Notes under the pieces: generated by a model
The model's database searches: none
Seen by the model: the letters and a program-made list of their open reading frames with translations, nothing else
What the model was told of the DNA's origin: nothing
From: Rudaea sp.
GTDB lineage: Bacteria; Pseudomonadota; Gammaproteobacteria; Xanthomonadales; Rhodanobacteraceae
Assembly: GCA_025451955.1 (NCBI GenBank)
Contig: JANWJJ010000112.1
Coordinates: 1 to 55,708, forward strand
DNA length: 55,708 nt
Reading direction: 5' to 3'
Part shown: positions 47,031 through 55,200 of the stretch, in pieces
Position numbering within the stretch: position 1 is the first letter of the stretch
Layout of the letters: each line of letters begins with the position of its first letter
Program-made: the position numbers and the translations under genes

Positions 47031-47078
47031 GCGGCCAAGGATGGCCGCTTTATGATATTCGCGATCCGGGATGATCGC
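47031..47078. other. Pair of hairpins with NNGGAT hexaloops between divergent genes
   Basis: Two perfect 6-bp stems with 6-base loops, 30 bases apart: GCGGCC-AAGGAT-GGCCGC (47031-47048) and GCGATC-CGGGAT-GATCGC (47061-47078). Between them is TATGAT (47051-47056), a possible -10 box toward the M20 gene. Read rightward, the loops contain GGA; read leftward they form the leader of the SET gene. They may be dispersed palindromes, protein-binding sites or RNA elements. Confidence 0.65.
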
Positions 47079-47166
47079 ATAAATACAAGGCGGCGCGCAG
47101 TCTAGCAGGATGGAGTGCCCCGGCGCGGCGCGCTACACTTGCGCATTCCGCCATTCAAGGTACGCC

Positions 47167-48642
47167 ATGCAAGCCTCCCAGATACGCGACTCCGTCTCCG
47201 GATTGTGGGATAGCCAGATCGTCCCGCAACTGGTGGACTACATCCGCATTCCGAACAAGTCACCGATGTTCGACGCGCAGTGGGCCGAGCACGGATATAT
47301 GGACCAGGCCGTCGCACTGATGGAAGCTTGGGCCAAGGCGCAGCCGATTGCCGGCATGAAGGTCGAGGTAGTGCGCCTGCCCGGACGTACACCCCTCATT
47401 TTCATCGACATACCCGGTAGCGGCGATGATTGCGTGCTGCTGTATGGACACTTGGACAAGCAGCCGGAGATGACCGGTTGGTCCGCGCACCTGGGGCCGT
47501 GGAAACCGGTCATCGAGGGCGATCGCCTGTACGGGCGCGGCGGCGCCGACGACGGCTATGCAATCTTCGGCTCGCTGGCGGCGATTTGCGCATTGAAGGC
47601 GCAGGGCGTTGCGCATTCGCGTTGCGTGGTGATGATCGAGGCCTGCGAGGAATCCGGCAGTTACGACCTGCCGTACTACGTCGATCACCTGGCCGCGCGC
47701 ATCGGCAAACCCTCGCTGGTCGTATGCCTGGATTCCGGCTGCGGCAACTACGAGCAGCTGTGGCTAACGACCTCGCTGCGCGGCATGACCGGTGGCAACC
47801 TGACCGTGAAGGTACTCGACGAAGGCGTGCATTCCGGCGACGCCACCGGCATCGTCGCTTCGAGCTTCCGCATCCTGCGCCAGTTGCTGTCGCGGCTGGA
47901 GGACGAAGTCAGCGGCAAGATCAAGCCGCAGGAACTCTATGTCGAGATTCCCGCGCAGCGTGTCGAACAGGCACAGCGCACCGCACAGGTGCTTGGCGAT
48001 GCGGTTTATTCAAAATTTCCCTTTGTGGACGGCATGCGGCCGCTCGATTCCGACCTGACCGAACTGGTGCTCAACCGCACCTGGCGGCCGGCGCTGGCGG
48101 TGACCGGCATGGGCGGCATCCCGCCGCTGGATTCGGCCGGCAATGTGCTGCGGCCGTTCACCGCGGTCAAACTTTCGCTGCGTCTGCCGCCGACCCTGGA
48201 CGGCACCGGTGCCGGTGAGCTGCTCAAGCGTTTGCTGGAGAAAAATCCACCCTACGGCTGCAAGGTCGAATTCGCGCTGGAGAAGGCCACGTCCGGCTGG
48301 AACGCGCCAGCGCTGGCGCCGTGGCTGGAACAGTCGGTCGATGCTGCCTCACGGCAATATTTCGGTCTGCCGCCGGCGTACAACGGCGAGGGTGGCAGCA
48401 TTCCGTTCATGGGCATGCTCGGCGAGAAATTTCCCGGCGCGCAGTTCCTGATCACCGGCGTGCTCGGGCCGCATTCGAACGCGCATGGCCCGAACGAATT
48501 CCTGCATATTCCCACCGGCAAACGCGTCAGCATGTGTGTCGCCCAGGTCGTTGCCGATCACTACCGCGCCAGTCAACAGGGATTGACCACCGGCGTTGCT
48601 GCCAGCGCTGCGCAATCGCATCACGGCGACAGTTGTTGTTGA
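47167..48642 (+). CDS. M20-family metallopeptidase (dipeptidase-like)
   Basis: 491 residues. The two-zinc M20 site is complete: YGHLDKQPE (His and catalytic Asp), GRGGADDGYAIF (bridging Asp), EACEESGSYD (general-base Glu and zinc-ligand Glu), VCLDSGCGN (Asp) and the distal GPHSNAHGPNE (His). The dimerisation lid lies between about residues 215 and 375. The overall layout is that of cytosolic non-specific dipeptidase/CNDP-like enzymes, with no signal peptide. ATG 47167 is preferred over a TTG-type upstream extension. The C-terminus ends in HHGDSCC, a curious metal-binding-like tail. Confidence 0.93.
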   Translation: MQASQIRDSVSGLWDSQIVPQLVDYIRIPNKSPMFDAQWAEHGYMDQAVALMEAWAKAQPIAGMKVEVVRLPGRTPLIFIDIPGSGDDCVLLYGHLDKQPEMTGWSAHLGPWKPVIEGDRLYGRGGADDGYAIFGSLAAICALKAQGVAHSRCVVMIEACEESGSYDLPYYVDHLAARIGKPSLVVCLDSGCGNYEQLWLTTSLRGMTGGNLTVKVLDEGVHSGDATGIVASSFRILRQLLSRLEDEVSGKIKPQELYVEIPAQRVEQAQRTAQVLGDAVYSKFPFVDGMRPLDSDLTELVLNRTWRPALAVTGMGGIPPLDSAGNVLRPFTAVKLSLRLPPTLDGTGAGELLKRLLEKNPPYGCKVEFALEKATSGWNAPALAPWLEQSVDAASRQYFGLPPAYNGEGGSIPFMGMLGEKFPGAQFLITGVLGPHSNAHGPNEFLHIPTGKRVSMCVAQVVADHYRASQQGLTTGVAASAAQSHHGDSCC

Positions 48643-48668
48643 GGATTCGCTCGCCCGGCAGACAACGC

Positions 48669-49340
48669 TCAGCGCATTGCCGGAATCTTCAAGGCGCCAT
48701 AACGGCAGGAATTGCGCACGCGTCCACCGCAGGCCTGTGGTGAAAGGTCGTCGCGGTTCAGGCACACGCGTACTTCGCTCAGTTCGTTGCCATCGTGGCA
48801 GGCGGTGCTGATCATGTTTTTGTCGAGCCCGGGGTTGGCCTGGATAAATGCCTGCACCAGATCGGCCGCACTCAACTCCGGCGCGGATTGCGGTGCGGTG
48901 AGTGCCGGCGGAATCCTGACGCTGGCAAACGCGCGGTCGGCCAGATCGAAATACGCTTTCGGATCGAGCCCGGTGCAGGCGCCATGTGTCTGCCATTCGT
49001 GTTCGATCAGATGCCGGCTGGGCATGAAGGCCATGGTCCGCGAGATCGTCGCGTCGTCGGGTTCATCACTGCTGCGGCAGTGCTGGGGCCAACTGCCGTT
49101 CTTGTTTTGCGGCCACAGCCCGTGCAGCACGAATCCGAAACCCTTGTGCGCGCACTGTTCGGATTCGTCCGGATGCGTTTCGCAGAAACTTGGCGACCAC
49201 GACAGCGACATCAGATAGTAATCGAACGAACCAGGCACGTCGTTGGCGCTGCCACGGTGGTTGTGGCTGCGCGCGAAGACGCCGGATGCGACGACAAGAC
49301 AAAGTATACAAATGGCGGTGGCGGAACGCAGTGCGGTCAT
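48669..49340 (-). CDS. Secreted or periplasmic ribonuclease T2 family enzyme
   Basis: 223 residues. A signal peptide is clear (TALRSATAICILCLVVASGV, cleavage near FARS). T2 RNases cut RNA with little base preference through two His residues: CAS1 is FVLHGLWPQNKNGSWP, and CAS2 is HEWQTHGACTGLD. The consensus CAS2 has Lys before the His (HEW-x-KHG), but Thr occurs here. Six or more cysteines would form disulfides in the periplasm. It is the counterpart of E. coli RNase I. ATG 49340 is used; a TTG 13 codons upstream would precede the signal. It stands alone, 26 bases from the M20 gene stop. Confidence 0.93.
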   Translation of the reverse strand: MTALRSATAICILCLVVASGVFARSHNHRGSANDVPGSFDYYLMSLSWSPSFCETHPDESEQCAHKGFGFVLHGLWPQNKNGSWPQHCRSSDEPDDATISRTMAFMPSRHLIEHEWQTHGACTGLDPKAYFDLADRAFASVRIPPALTAPQSAPELSAADLVQAFIQANPGLDKNMISTACHDGNELSEVRVCLNRDDLSPQACGGRVRNSCRYGALKIPAMR

Positions 49341-49412
49341 GGCTGTCTCGTTGGCGGGCTTCGCGTCGGAGTCTGACAAACTTCAGCGGATTCGCCAACT
49401 GTGCGATGCCGA

Positions 49413-49763
49413 TCAGTGTTCCAGCAAATATTCGCGCAAGGCGACGGCGTTGTTGTACTCGGTATCGGCGGCGTTGAAGACCAGCGTTACCGTGCCTTTG
49501 CCGATCAGTTCACGCAGCGTCGTCAAGACGACGGTATTCCGGTTCAGCTCGGCGAAATATTTTTTGCGGAATTGCGGCCATTTGGGCGGCTCGTGACCGA
49601 ACCACTGACGCAATTCGGTGCTCGGCGCGATATCGCGCAGCCACAGATCGAGCTTGAGCGTCTCCTTGGATTTTCCGCGCGGCCACAGACGGTCTACCAG
49701 AACCCGCTTGCCGTCGCCGCGTGCCGGAGGCTCGTTGGCGCGTTTGAGATGAATGCTTGGCAT
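49413..49763 (-). CDS. DUF488 (YeaO-like) protein
   Basis: 116 residues. The family signature is strong: HLKRANEPPARGDGKRVLVD, then LWPRGKSKETLKLDLWLRDI, APSTELRQWFGHEPPKWPQF, RKKYFAELNRN and the C-terminal LVFNAADTEYNNAVALREYL. These small soluble proteins are widespread, often near DNA-repair or stress genes, but have no established activity. ATG 49763 gives the family N-terminus; earlier in-frame residues are not conserved. It ends 72 bases from the start of the same-strand RNase T2 gene. Confidence 0.9.
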   Translation of the reverse strand: MPSIHLKRANEPPARGDGKRVLVDRLWPRGKSKETLKLDLWLRDIAPSTELRQWFGHEPPKWPQFRKKYFAELNRNTVVLTTLRELIGKGTVTLVFNAADTEYNNAVALREYLLEH

Positions 49764-49834
49764 TGGCGTACTCGCGAAAATGTCGGTGCAAGAATCCGCC
49801 AATCGCCAGTGACGGTCAAGCTGCGTTGCTGCGC

Positions 49835-49840
49835 TATAAT
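49835..49840 (+). promoter_or_regulatory. -10 box upstream of the second SET-domain gene
   Basis: A perfect TATAAT lies 45 bases before ATG 49886. The -35 region (about 49812-49818) is poor. The transcript would have a leader of about 38 bases. Confidence 0.5.
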
Positions 49841-49885
49841 TACCGGCCCGAATTTCCTCTTATGCAGACCCAATTTCCATAAATT

Positions 49886-50365
49886 ATGACCCGACGCATC
49901 ATTCAGCGCAGCTCGCCGATTCACGGCAATGGCGTCTTCGCCGCCCGCGATTTGCCCAAGGATCTTACCCTGATTGAATACCGCGGCCGCCGTCTGACTC
50001 ACGCGCAGGCCAATCGCGCCTACGGCGGCGAGGTCGACAGCGGTCACACGTTTCTGTTCACGCTCAACGAAAAATATCTGATCGATGGCAACGAAGGCGG
50101 CAATGTCGCCCGCTGGATCAATCACAGTTGCGAGCCGAACTGTCAGGCTTTCGTGATCGAGCATGCCGGCGGCGACCCGCGCCGCGATCGCGTGGTGATC
50201 GATACCAAACGCGCGATTCGCAAGGGCGAGGAGTTGACCTACGATTACGGCATCACGCTCGAGGAACGGCAGACACCGCAGCTCAAGCGCATCTGGGCCT
50301 GCCGTTGCGGTTCCTCGCGTTGCACCGGCACGATCCTTAAGCCCAAGCGCAGCCGCCGCGGTTGA
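49886..50365 (+). CDS. SET-domain protein-lysine methyltransferase with post-SET motif
   Basis: 159 residues and essentially only a SET domain: SSPIHGNGVFAARDLPKDLT at the N-terminus, LIEYRGRRL, the pseudoknot ARWINHSCEPNCQAFVIEHA, then GEELTYDYGITLEER and a cysteine-containing post-SET end, ACRCGSSRCTGTILKPK (C-x-C-G-x3-C with G-T), which with the NHSCxPNC cysteine can bind zinc. This is the layout of eukaryote-type SET enzymes in bacteria; targets in bacteria are mostly unknown (ribosomal or chromosomal proteins suspected). The start ATG 49886 lacks a strong Shine-Dalgarno. Confidence 0.92.
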   Translation: MTRRIIQRSSPIHGNGVFAARDLPKDLTLIEYRGRRLTHAQANRAYGGEVDSGHTFLFTLNEKYLIDGNEGGNVARWINHSCEPNCQAFVIEHAGGDPRRDRVVIDTKRAIRKGEELTYDYGITLEERQTPQLKRIWACRCGSSRCTGTILKPKRSRRG

Positions 50366-50411
50366 ATCTGCACATTGGCTAGCGCCTTACCGGATACCGC
50401 CCACCAACCGG

Positions 50412-51101
50412 CTACCCGCGGTTCGCGTCGTTCTTGCCGGTGTGCAGGAACAGCCGGAACGCGAAGGCCAGCAAGAGTCCGGCGATCGCCAGCCCGGCAT
50501 AAAAAGTGATTCCGTCCGGCGTATTGCCACGACCACCGGTCGAAGCTGGCGGCGCGACGACGGCTTCGGCGGCAGGCTTGGGATTCTGTGCAACCGGACG
50601 CGCCGGTTTTTGCATCGGCGCAACTTGCGGCGGTGCATGGGCAGGCGCTGATTCCGGTGCGACGACGGGAGCCTTGCTCTCCGGCGTTGGCGGATCCGCC
50701 GCATCGCTGGATCCGTTGAGGTGCTTGATCACCGAAACATAGGTTGGCGGCGGTGCTGGCGGTGCGGCCGGTGTTGCCGCTGCAGCTGCGGCGTGCCCAT
50801 TTGCGTCCGCAGCATGCGCCGGATCGTTGGCCGCCGCGTCGGCGCTCGCCGACTGGCCCGGTTTCGTGCCGGCGACAACGCCCGCCGGCAGGGCAATGCC
50901 ATTCGGCGATGTTGCATTTTGCAATTGTTGATTTTGTTGCACAAAGCCCGACGACTGCTGCTCCACGTTCGGACTCGGATCGGTGCTGGTGCCGGTCGTT
51001 GGTATGACGCCGGCGGAAGTCGTGCCGGCATTGGCCGTGGCATGGGCGCTTACGGCGCAGCCGACAACCAGAACAAGAAGTCGAAGCGAAGTGTTGTGCA
51101 T
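50412..51101 (-). CDS. Exported Pro/Ala-rich protein with C-terminal membrane anchor, unknown function
   Basis: 229 residues. A signal peptide is present (HNTSLRLLVLVVGCAVSAHA), followed by about 170 residues low in complexity and dominated by Ala, Pro, Gln, Ser and Thr, with no recognisable domain. A C-terminal hydrophobic helix (FYAGLAIAGLLLAFAFRLFL, residues about 201-220) precedes a short basic end. The arrangement suggests a periplasmic disordered stalk anchored at the inner membrane (or a surface protein with a LPXTG-free anchor). No family is recognised. It is transcribed alone, convergent with the SET gene and divergent from the cNMP-binding gene. Confidence 0.75.
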   Translation of the reverse strand: MHNTSLRLLVLVVGCAVSAHATANAGTTSAGVIPTTGTSTDPSPNVEQQSSGFVQQNQQLQNATSPNGIALPAGVVAGTKPGQSASADAAANDPAHAADANGHAAAAAATPAAPPAPPPTYVSVIKHLNGSSDAADPPTPESKAPVVAPESAPAHAPPQVAPMQKPARPVAQNPKPAAEAVVAPPASTGGRGNTPDGITFYAGLAIAGLLLAFAFRLFLHTGKNDANRG

Positions 51102-51192
51102 GGCGGAGGATCAGATGGCGTAGTGCGGCTATCTTAGCCGTTTCGTGCGTGCAATGCGGCGAATGCCAGTCGGCGCCGACGGTCGCCGCGAT

Positions 51193-51222
51193 TAAAGTAG
51201 AATCGCATAAAGTAGAATCGCA
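51193..51222 (+). repeat. Perfect 15-bp tandem direct repeat with duplicated -10-like box
   Basis: TAAAGTAGAATCGCA occurs twice head to tail (51193-51207 and 51208-51222). Each copy holds TAGAAT (5 of 6 to TATAAT), at 51198-51203 and 51213-51218. The repeat ends 42 bases before the likely GTG start of the cNMP-binding gene, so it may double its promoter. Upstream, CGGCTA-TCT-TAGCCG (51126-51140) is a separate small hairpin. Confidence 0.9.
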
Positions 51223-51264
51223 CGCGTGTCCGGCCGCGTTGGCGCCGGCTGGCAAGGAACGACG

Positions 51265-52086
51265 GTGAGTTCAATCCAACTGCTGCGCTCGATTGCGCTG
51301 TTCGATCTGCTTTCGGAAGAAGACGTCGATGCGCTGGCGGGTGCGTTGCGCGTTCGCAATTTCAAGGCCGGGGCGACCATCTTCAACCAGGGCGATACCG
51401 GCAATGCCATGTATATCGTGCAAACCGGTCTGGTGAATATCCGCTTGCCGAGTGAGGGATCGCGAAACATCTCGCTCAAGAATATCGGTCGCGGCGAATT
51501 CTTCGGCGAACTGGCGCTGTTCGACGACAAGCCGCGCAGCGCCAGCGCGATGGCTGCCAGCGATACCGTGCTGCTCGAATTGCAGCATGCCACCCTGGCG
51601 GATTTTCTCGAGCGGCGTCCGCGCGCGGCGATGGCTATCCTGCGCACCATGAGCGGACACTTGCGCGAAACCAACACCTTGCTGTCCACGCGCGCCACGC
51701 GCAACGTCGACGAAGAGTTCGACAAGAACCTGGCGTGGAGCGATCGTCTCGCCGATGCCGTCGCTGAACTCAACGGCAGTTGGAAGTTCATCCTGCTCAT
51801 CATCGCCATCACCACGGTCTGGTGCATCGTCAATACTGATTGGATGATGCAGGCGCCGCCGGATCCTTATCCGTACCAGTTTTTCAACCTCGCACTGGCG
51901 ATACTTGTCGGCTTGCAAGGGCCCTTGATCGTCATGAGTCAGAACCGTCAGGCGCACAAGGATCGCGCCCGCGCCGATGCGGATTTCAAGGTGAACCTCA
52001 AGAACGAGGTCAACATCGAAACCCTGCTGCGCGAGCTGGGCGAGTTTCGCGCCGAAGTGAAGGCGCGCGGCGGTGGTTCGGCGTGA
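51265..52086 (+). CDS. Cyclic-nucleotide-binding / DUF1003 membrane protein
   Basis: 273 residues from GTG 51265, with AAGGAA five bases upstream. Residues about 5-125 form a CAP-type cyclic-nucleotide-binding domain (ALRVRNFKAGATIFNQGDTG, MYIVQTGLVNIRL, IGRGEFFGELALFDDKPRSA with the phosphate-binding Glu and Arg of FGELALFDDKPRSA). A DUF1003 region follows with two membrane helices (LNGSWKFILLIIAITTVWCI and FFNLALAILVGLQGPLIVMS) and a coiled, charged C-terminus. No DNA-binding domain follows, so it is probably a membrane sensor rather than a CRP-type regulator. A start at GTG 51226 is less likely. Confidence 0.88.
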   Translation: MSSIQLLRSIALFDLLSEEDVDALAGALRVRNFKAGATIFNQGDTGNAMYIVQTGLVNIRLPSEGSRNISLKNIGRGEFFGELALFDDKPRSASAMAASDTVLLELQHATLADFLERRPRAAMAILRTMSGHLRETNTLLSTRATRNVDEEFDKNLAWSDRLADAVAELNGSWKFILLIIAITTVWCIVNTDWMMQAPPDPYPYQFFNLALAILVGLQGPLIVMSQNRQAHKDRARADADFKVNLKNEVNIETLLRELGEFRAEVKARGGGSA

Positions 52087-52207
52087 CCCATTCCGGGTAG
52101 TACCAACGGCCTATGGCGCAGCACTGGAGCGACTGCGATTATCGCCGCAGGATTTTCCAGACTCCATCATAGTTCGCCCCATCGTTCGACTTGCCCGAGG
52201 GAATGTC

Positions 52208-55200
52208 ATGCGTCACTCCATCTTGATGTTTTGTGCGCTGCTGGCCGCGCTGATGTTCGCGCACGCGCACGCGCAGTCCGCGCTGGTGCAGACGCCGAGC
52301 CTGTCGAAAACCGAAATCGCGTTCGCCTATGCCGGCGATATCTGGATCGTTTCGCGTCAGGGCGGGCAAGCGCGCGGATTGGTTCGCGGCGCGGTGCGTG
52401 CCAGCCATCCGGTGTTCTCGCCCGACGGTACGCAAGTCGCCTACAGCGCCATGACCGACGGCAACGACGACGTTTATGTGGTGCCGGCCAGCGGCGGCGA
52501 ACCGCGCCGGCTGACCTGGCATCCCGGCGACGATATCGTGGTCGGCTGGACGCCCGACGGCCGCGACGTGCTGTTCAGTTCGCACCGCGACAGCGCCAAC
52601 GATTCCGCCCAGTTGTACCGCGCGTCCTTGAGCGACGGACTGCCACAGCCGTTGCCGTTGCCGCGTGCGGAATCCGGTTCGTATTCGCCGGATGCGTCGC
52701 ATATCGCCTATGAGCCGGATTTGCAGTGGGAGCCGGACTGGCGCGGCTACCGCGGCGGGCAGACCGCGCGTATCTGGATCGCGCACCTGGCCGATTCGAG
52801 CATCGTCAAGATTCCGCGTGACAATTCCAACGATCGCAATCCGATGTGGGTCGGCGACAAAGTATACTTCTTGTCGGATCGCGCCGGTGCCGACGCGCTG
52901 TACGCCTATGATGTCGCCACGACCAAGGTATCGCCGCTGCTCGCCAACGACGGCTTTCCTATCGATGGCGCCGCCGCCGGGCCGGGCGGCATCGTCTACA
53001 CGCAGATGGGCTCGTTGCATCTGTACGACTTCGCCAGCGGGCACAGCCAGCGCGTGGACGTGCGCATCGCGGCGGACCTGTCGCAAGTGCGGCCGCATTA
53101 CGAGAACGTGGCCAAGCATATCGAGAACGCCGCGATTTCGCCGACCGGTGCACGCGCCGCATTCGAGGCTCACGGCGAGATTTTCACCGTGCCCGCGGAG
53201 AAGGGCGACATCCGCGACATCACGCGCACGCCCAGCGCGGCCGAGCGCGATCCGGCATGGTCGCCGGATGGAAAATCCATCGCCTATTTTTCCGATGCGT
53301 CCGGCGAATACGCGCTCGACATCCGCAATCAGGATGGCATCGTGGCGCCGCGTTCGATCAATCTCGGATCGCCGCCGTCGTATTTCTATCATCCCTTGTG
53401 GTCGCCGCATTCAGACAAGATCGCCTACAGCGACAAGCGCCTGAATCTCTGGTACGTCGATCTGGCGCATGCGGTTCCGGTGAAGGTCGATACGGACATG
53501 TTCGACACGCCACTACACGATTTCAGCCCGGCCTGGTCGCCGGATGGCAAGTGGCTGACGTACACCAAGCAATTGCCGAATCACTTGCGCGCCGTGTTCG
53601 TGTATTCGCTGGCCAGCGGCAAGGCCACGCAGATAACCGACGGCATGAGCGATTGCCTGTATCCGAATTTCGACAAGAACGGGAAATATCTTTACTTCAC
53701 CGCCAGCACAGATGTGGGCCTGTCGGCCGGCTGGCTCGACATGACCAGTGAAGCGCATCCGGTCACGCGCAGTGTCTACGTCGCTGTGCTGCGCAAGAAT
53801 CTGCCGTCGCCGCTCGCACCGGAAAGCGACGAGGATAAAGGTGCGCACGCGGCCGCCGCGGATGGCGGAAAAGAGAAAGGCAAGGACAAGCACGACGCGA
53901 AATCCACCGATGACGCGGCCGATGTGACCATCGACTTCGACGGTATCCTGCAACGCACGCTGGCCTTGCCGATTCCGCCGGCGAACTACGTCGGCATGGT
54001 GGCGGGTAAGAGCGGCGAATTGTTTCTGCTGCAGGCGCCGCAGGTCACCGGCGGCGAGGGAGCCGAGCCGAGCACCTTGCAGAAATTCACGCTCAAGGAG
54101 CGCAAGGTCGAAAAACTTGTCGAAGGCGTGACGAAGTTCGCGCTGTCGTTCGATGGCAGCAAATATCTGTATGCGCAGAAGGATGACTGGCACATCGTCA
54201 AGAGCGAGGCCGCGCCGAAACCGGGCGAGGGGAAGCTGGCGCTGGAATCGATGCAGGTCTACGTCGATCCGCGCCTGGAATGGGCGCAGATGTATCACGA
54301 AGTCTGGCGCATCGAGCGCGATTTCTTCTACGACCCGCACTTTCACGGACTGGATCTGACCGCGGCCGAAAAACGCTTTGAACCCTTTCTGGCCGGTGTC
54401 GGCGATCGCGACGATCTGAATTTCCTGTTCCGCAAGATGCTGGCGTACATTTCGGTCGGCCACATGTTCGTGCGCGGCGGAACCTATCCGGATACGCCTA
54501 AGATCGACGTCGGCCTGCTCGGCGCCGACTACGTCATCGCCAACGATCGCTACCGGTTCGCGCATATTTATGATGGCGAGAACTGGAATCCCGATCTGCA
54601 TGCGCCGCTCACGCAACCCGGTGTCGATGTCAAACCCGGCGAATACCTGCTCGCGGTCGGAGGCCGCGAATTGCACGCGACCGACAATGTTTATGCGCAG
54701 TTCCAGCAAACCGTCGGCAAGCAGGTTGTATTGCGCGTCGGCCCGAATCCCGATGGCAGCGGATCGCGTGCAGTGACCGTGGTTCCGGTCAAGAGCGAGC
54801 ACGGGCTGCGCCATCTCGCCTGGATCGAGCACAATCGCCGCAAGGTCGATGAACTCAGCGGCGGCAAACTCGCCTACGTGCATTTGCCCGACACCGCCGG
54901 CGGCGGCTTCACCAGCTTCAATCGCTACTTCTTCGCGCAGACCGACAAGCAGGGCGCGGTCATCGACGAACGCTACAATCACGGCGGCCAACTCGCCGAT
55001 TACGTCATCGACCTGCTGCGGCGTCCGGTGATGACACGGATCAAGACGCGCGAAGGCGCCACCTATTCCGAACCGACGCAAGCCATCTTCGGTCCCAAGG
55101 CGATGCTGATCAACGAGTTCGCCGGTTCCGGTGGCGACGCCATGCCGTGGTATTTCAAGCGCACCGGCATCGGCCCCTTGATCGGCACACGCACCTGGGG

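Noticed and set aside
46886-49315. A shared 16-mer CAAAGTATACAAATGG occurs at 49300-49315 (plus strand) and 46886-46901 (minus strand), with related AGTATAC words elsewhere.
   Set aside because: Both copies lie in coding sequence of unrelated genes in different contexts, and GTATAC as a whole occurs about as often as base composition predicts. Likely coincidence; only the exact 16-mer is mildly surprising.
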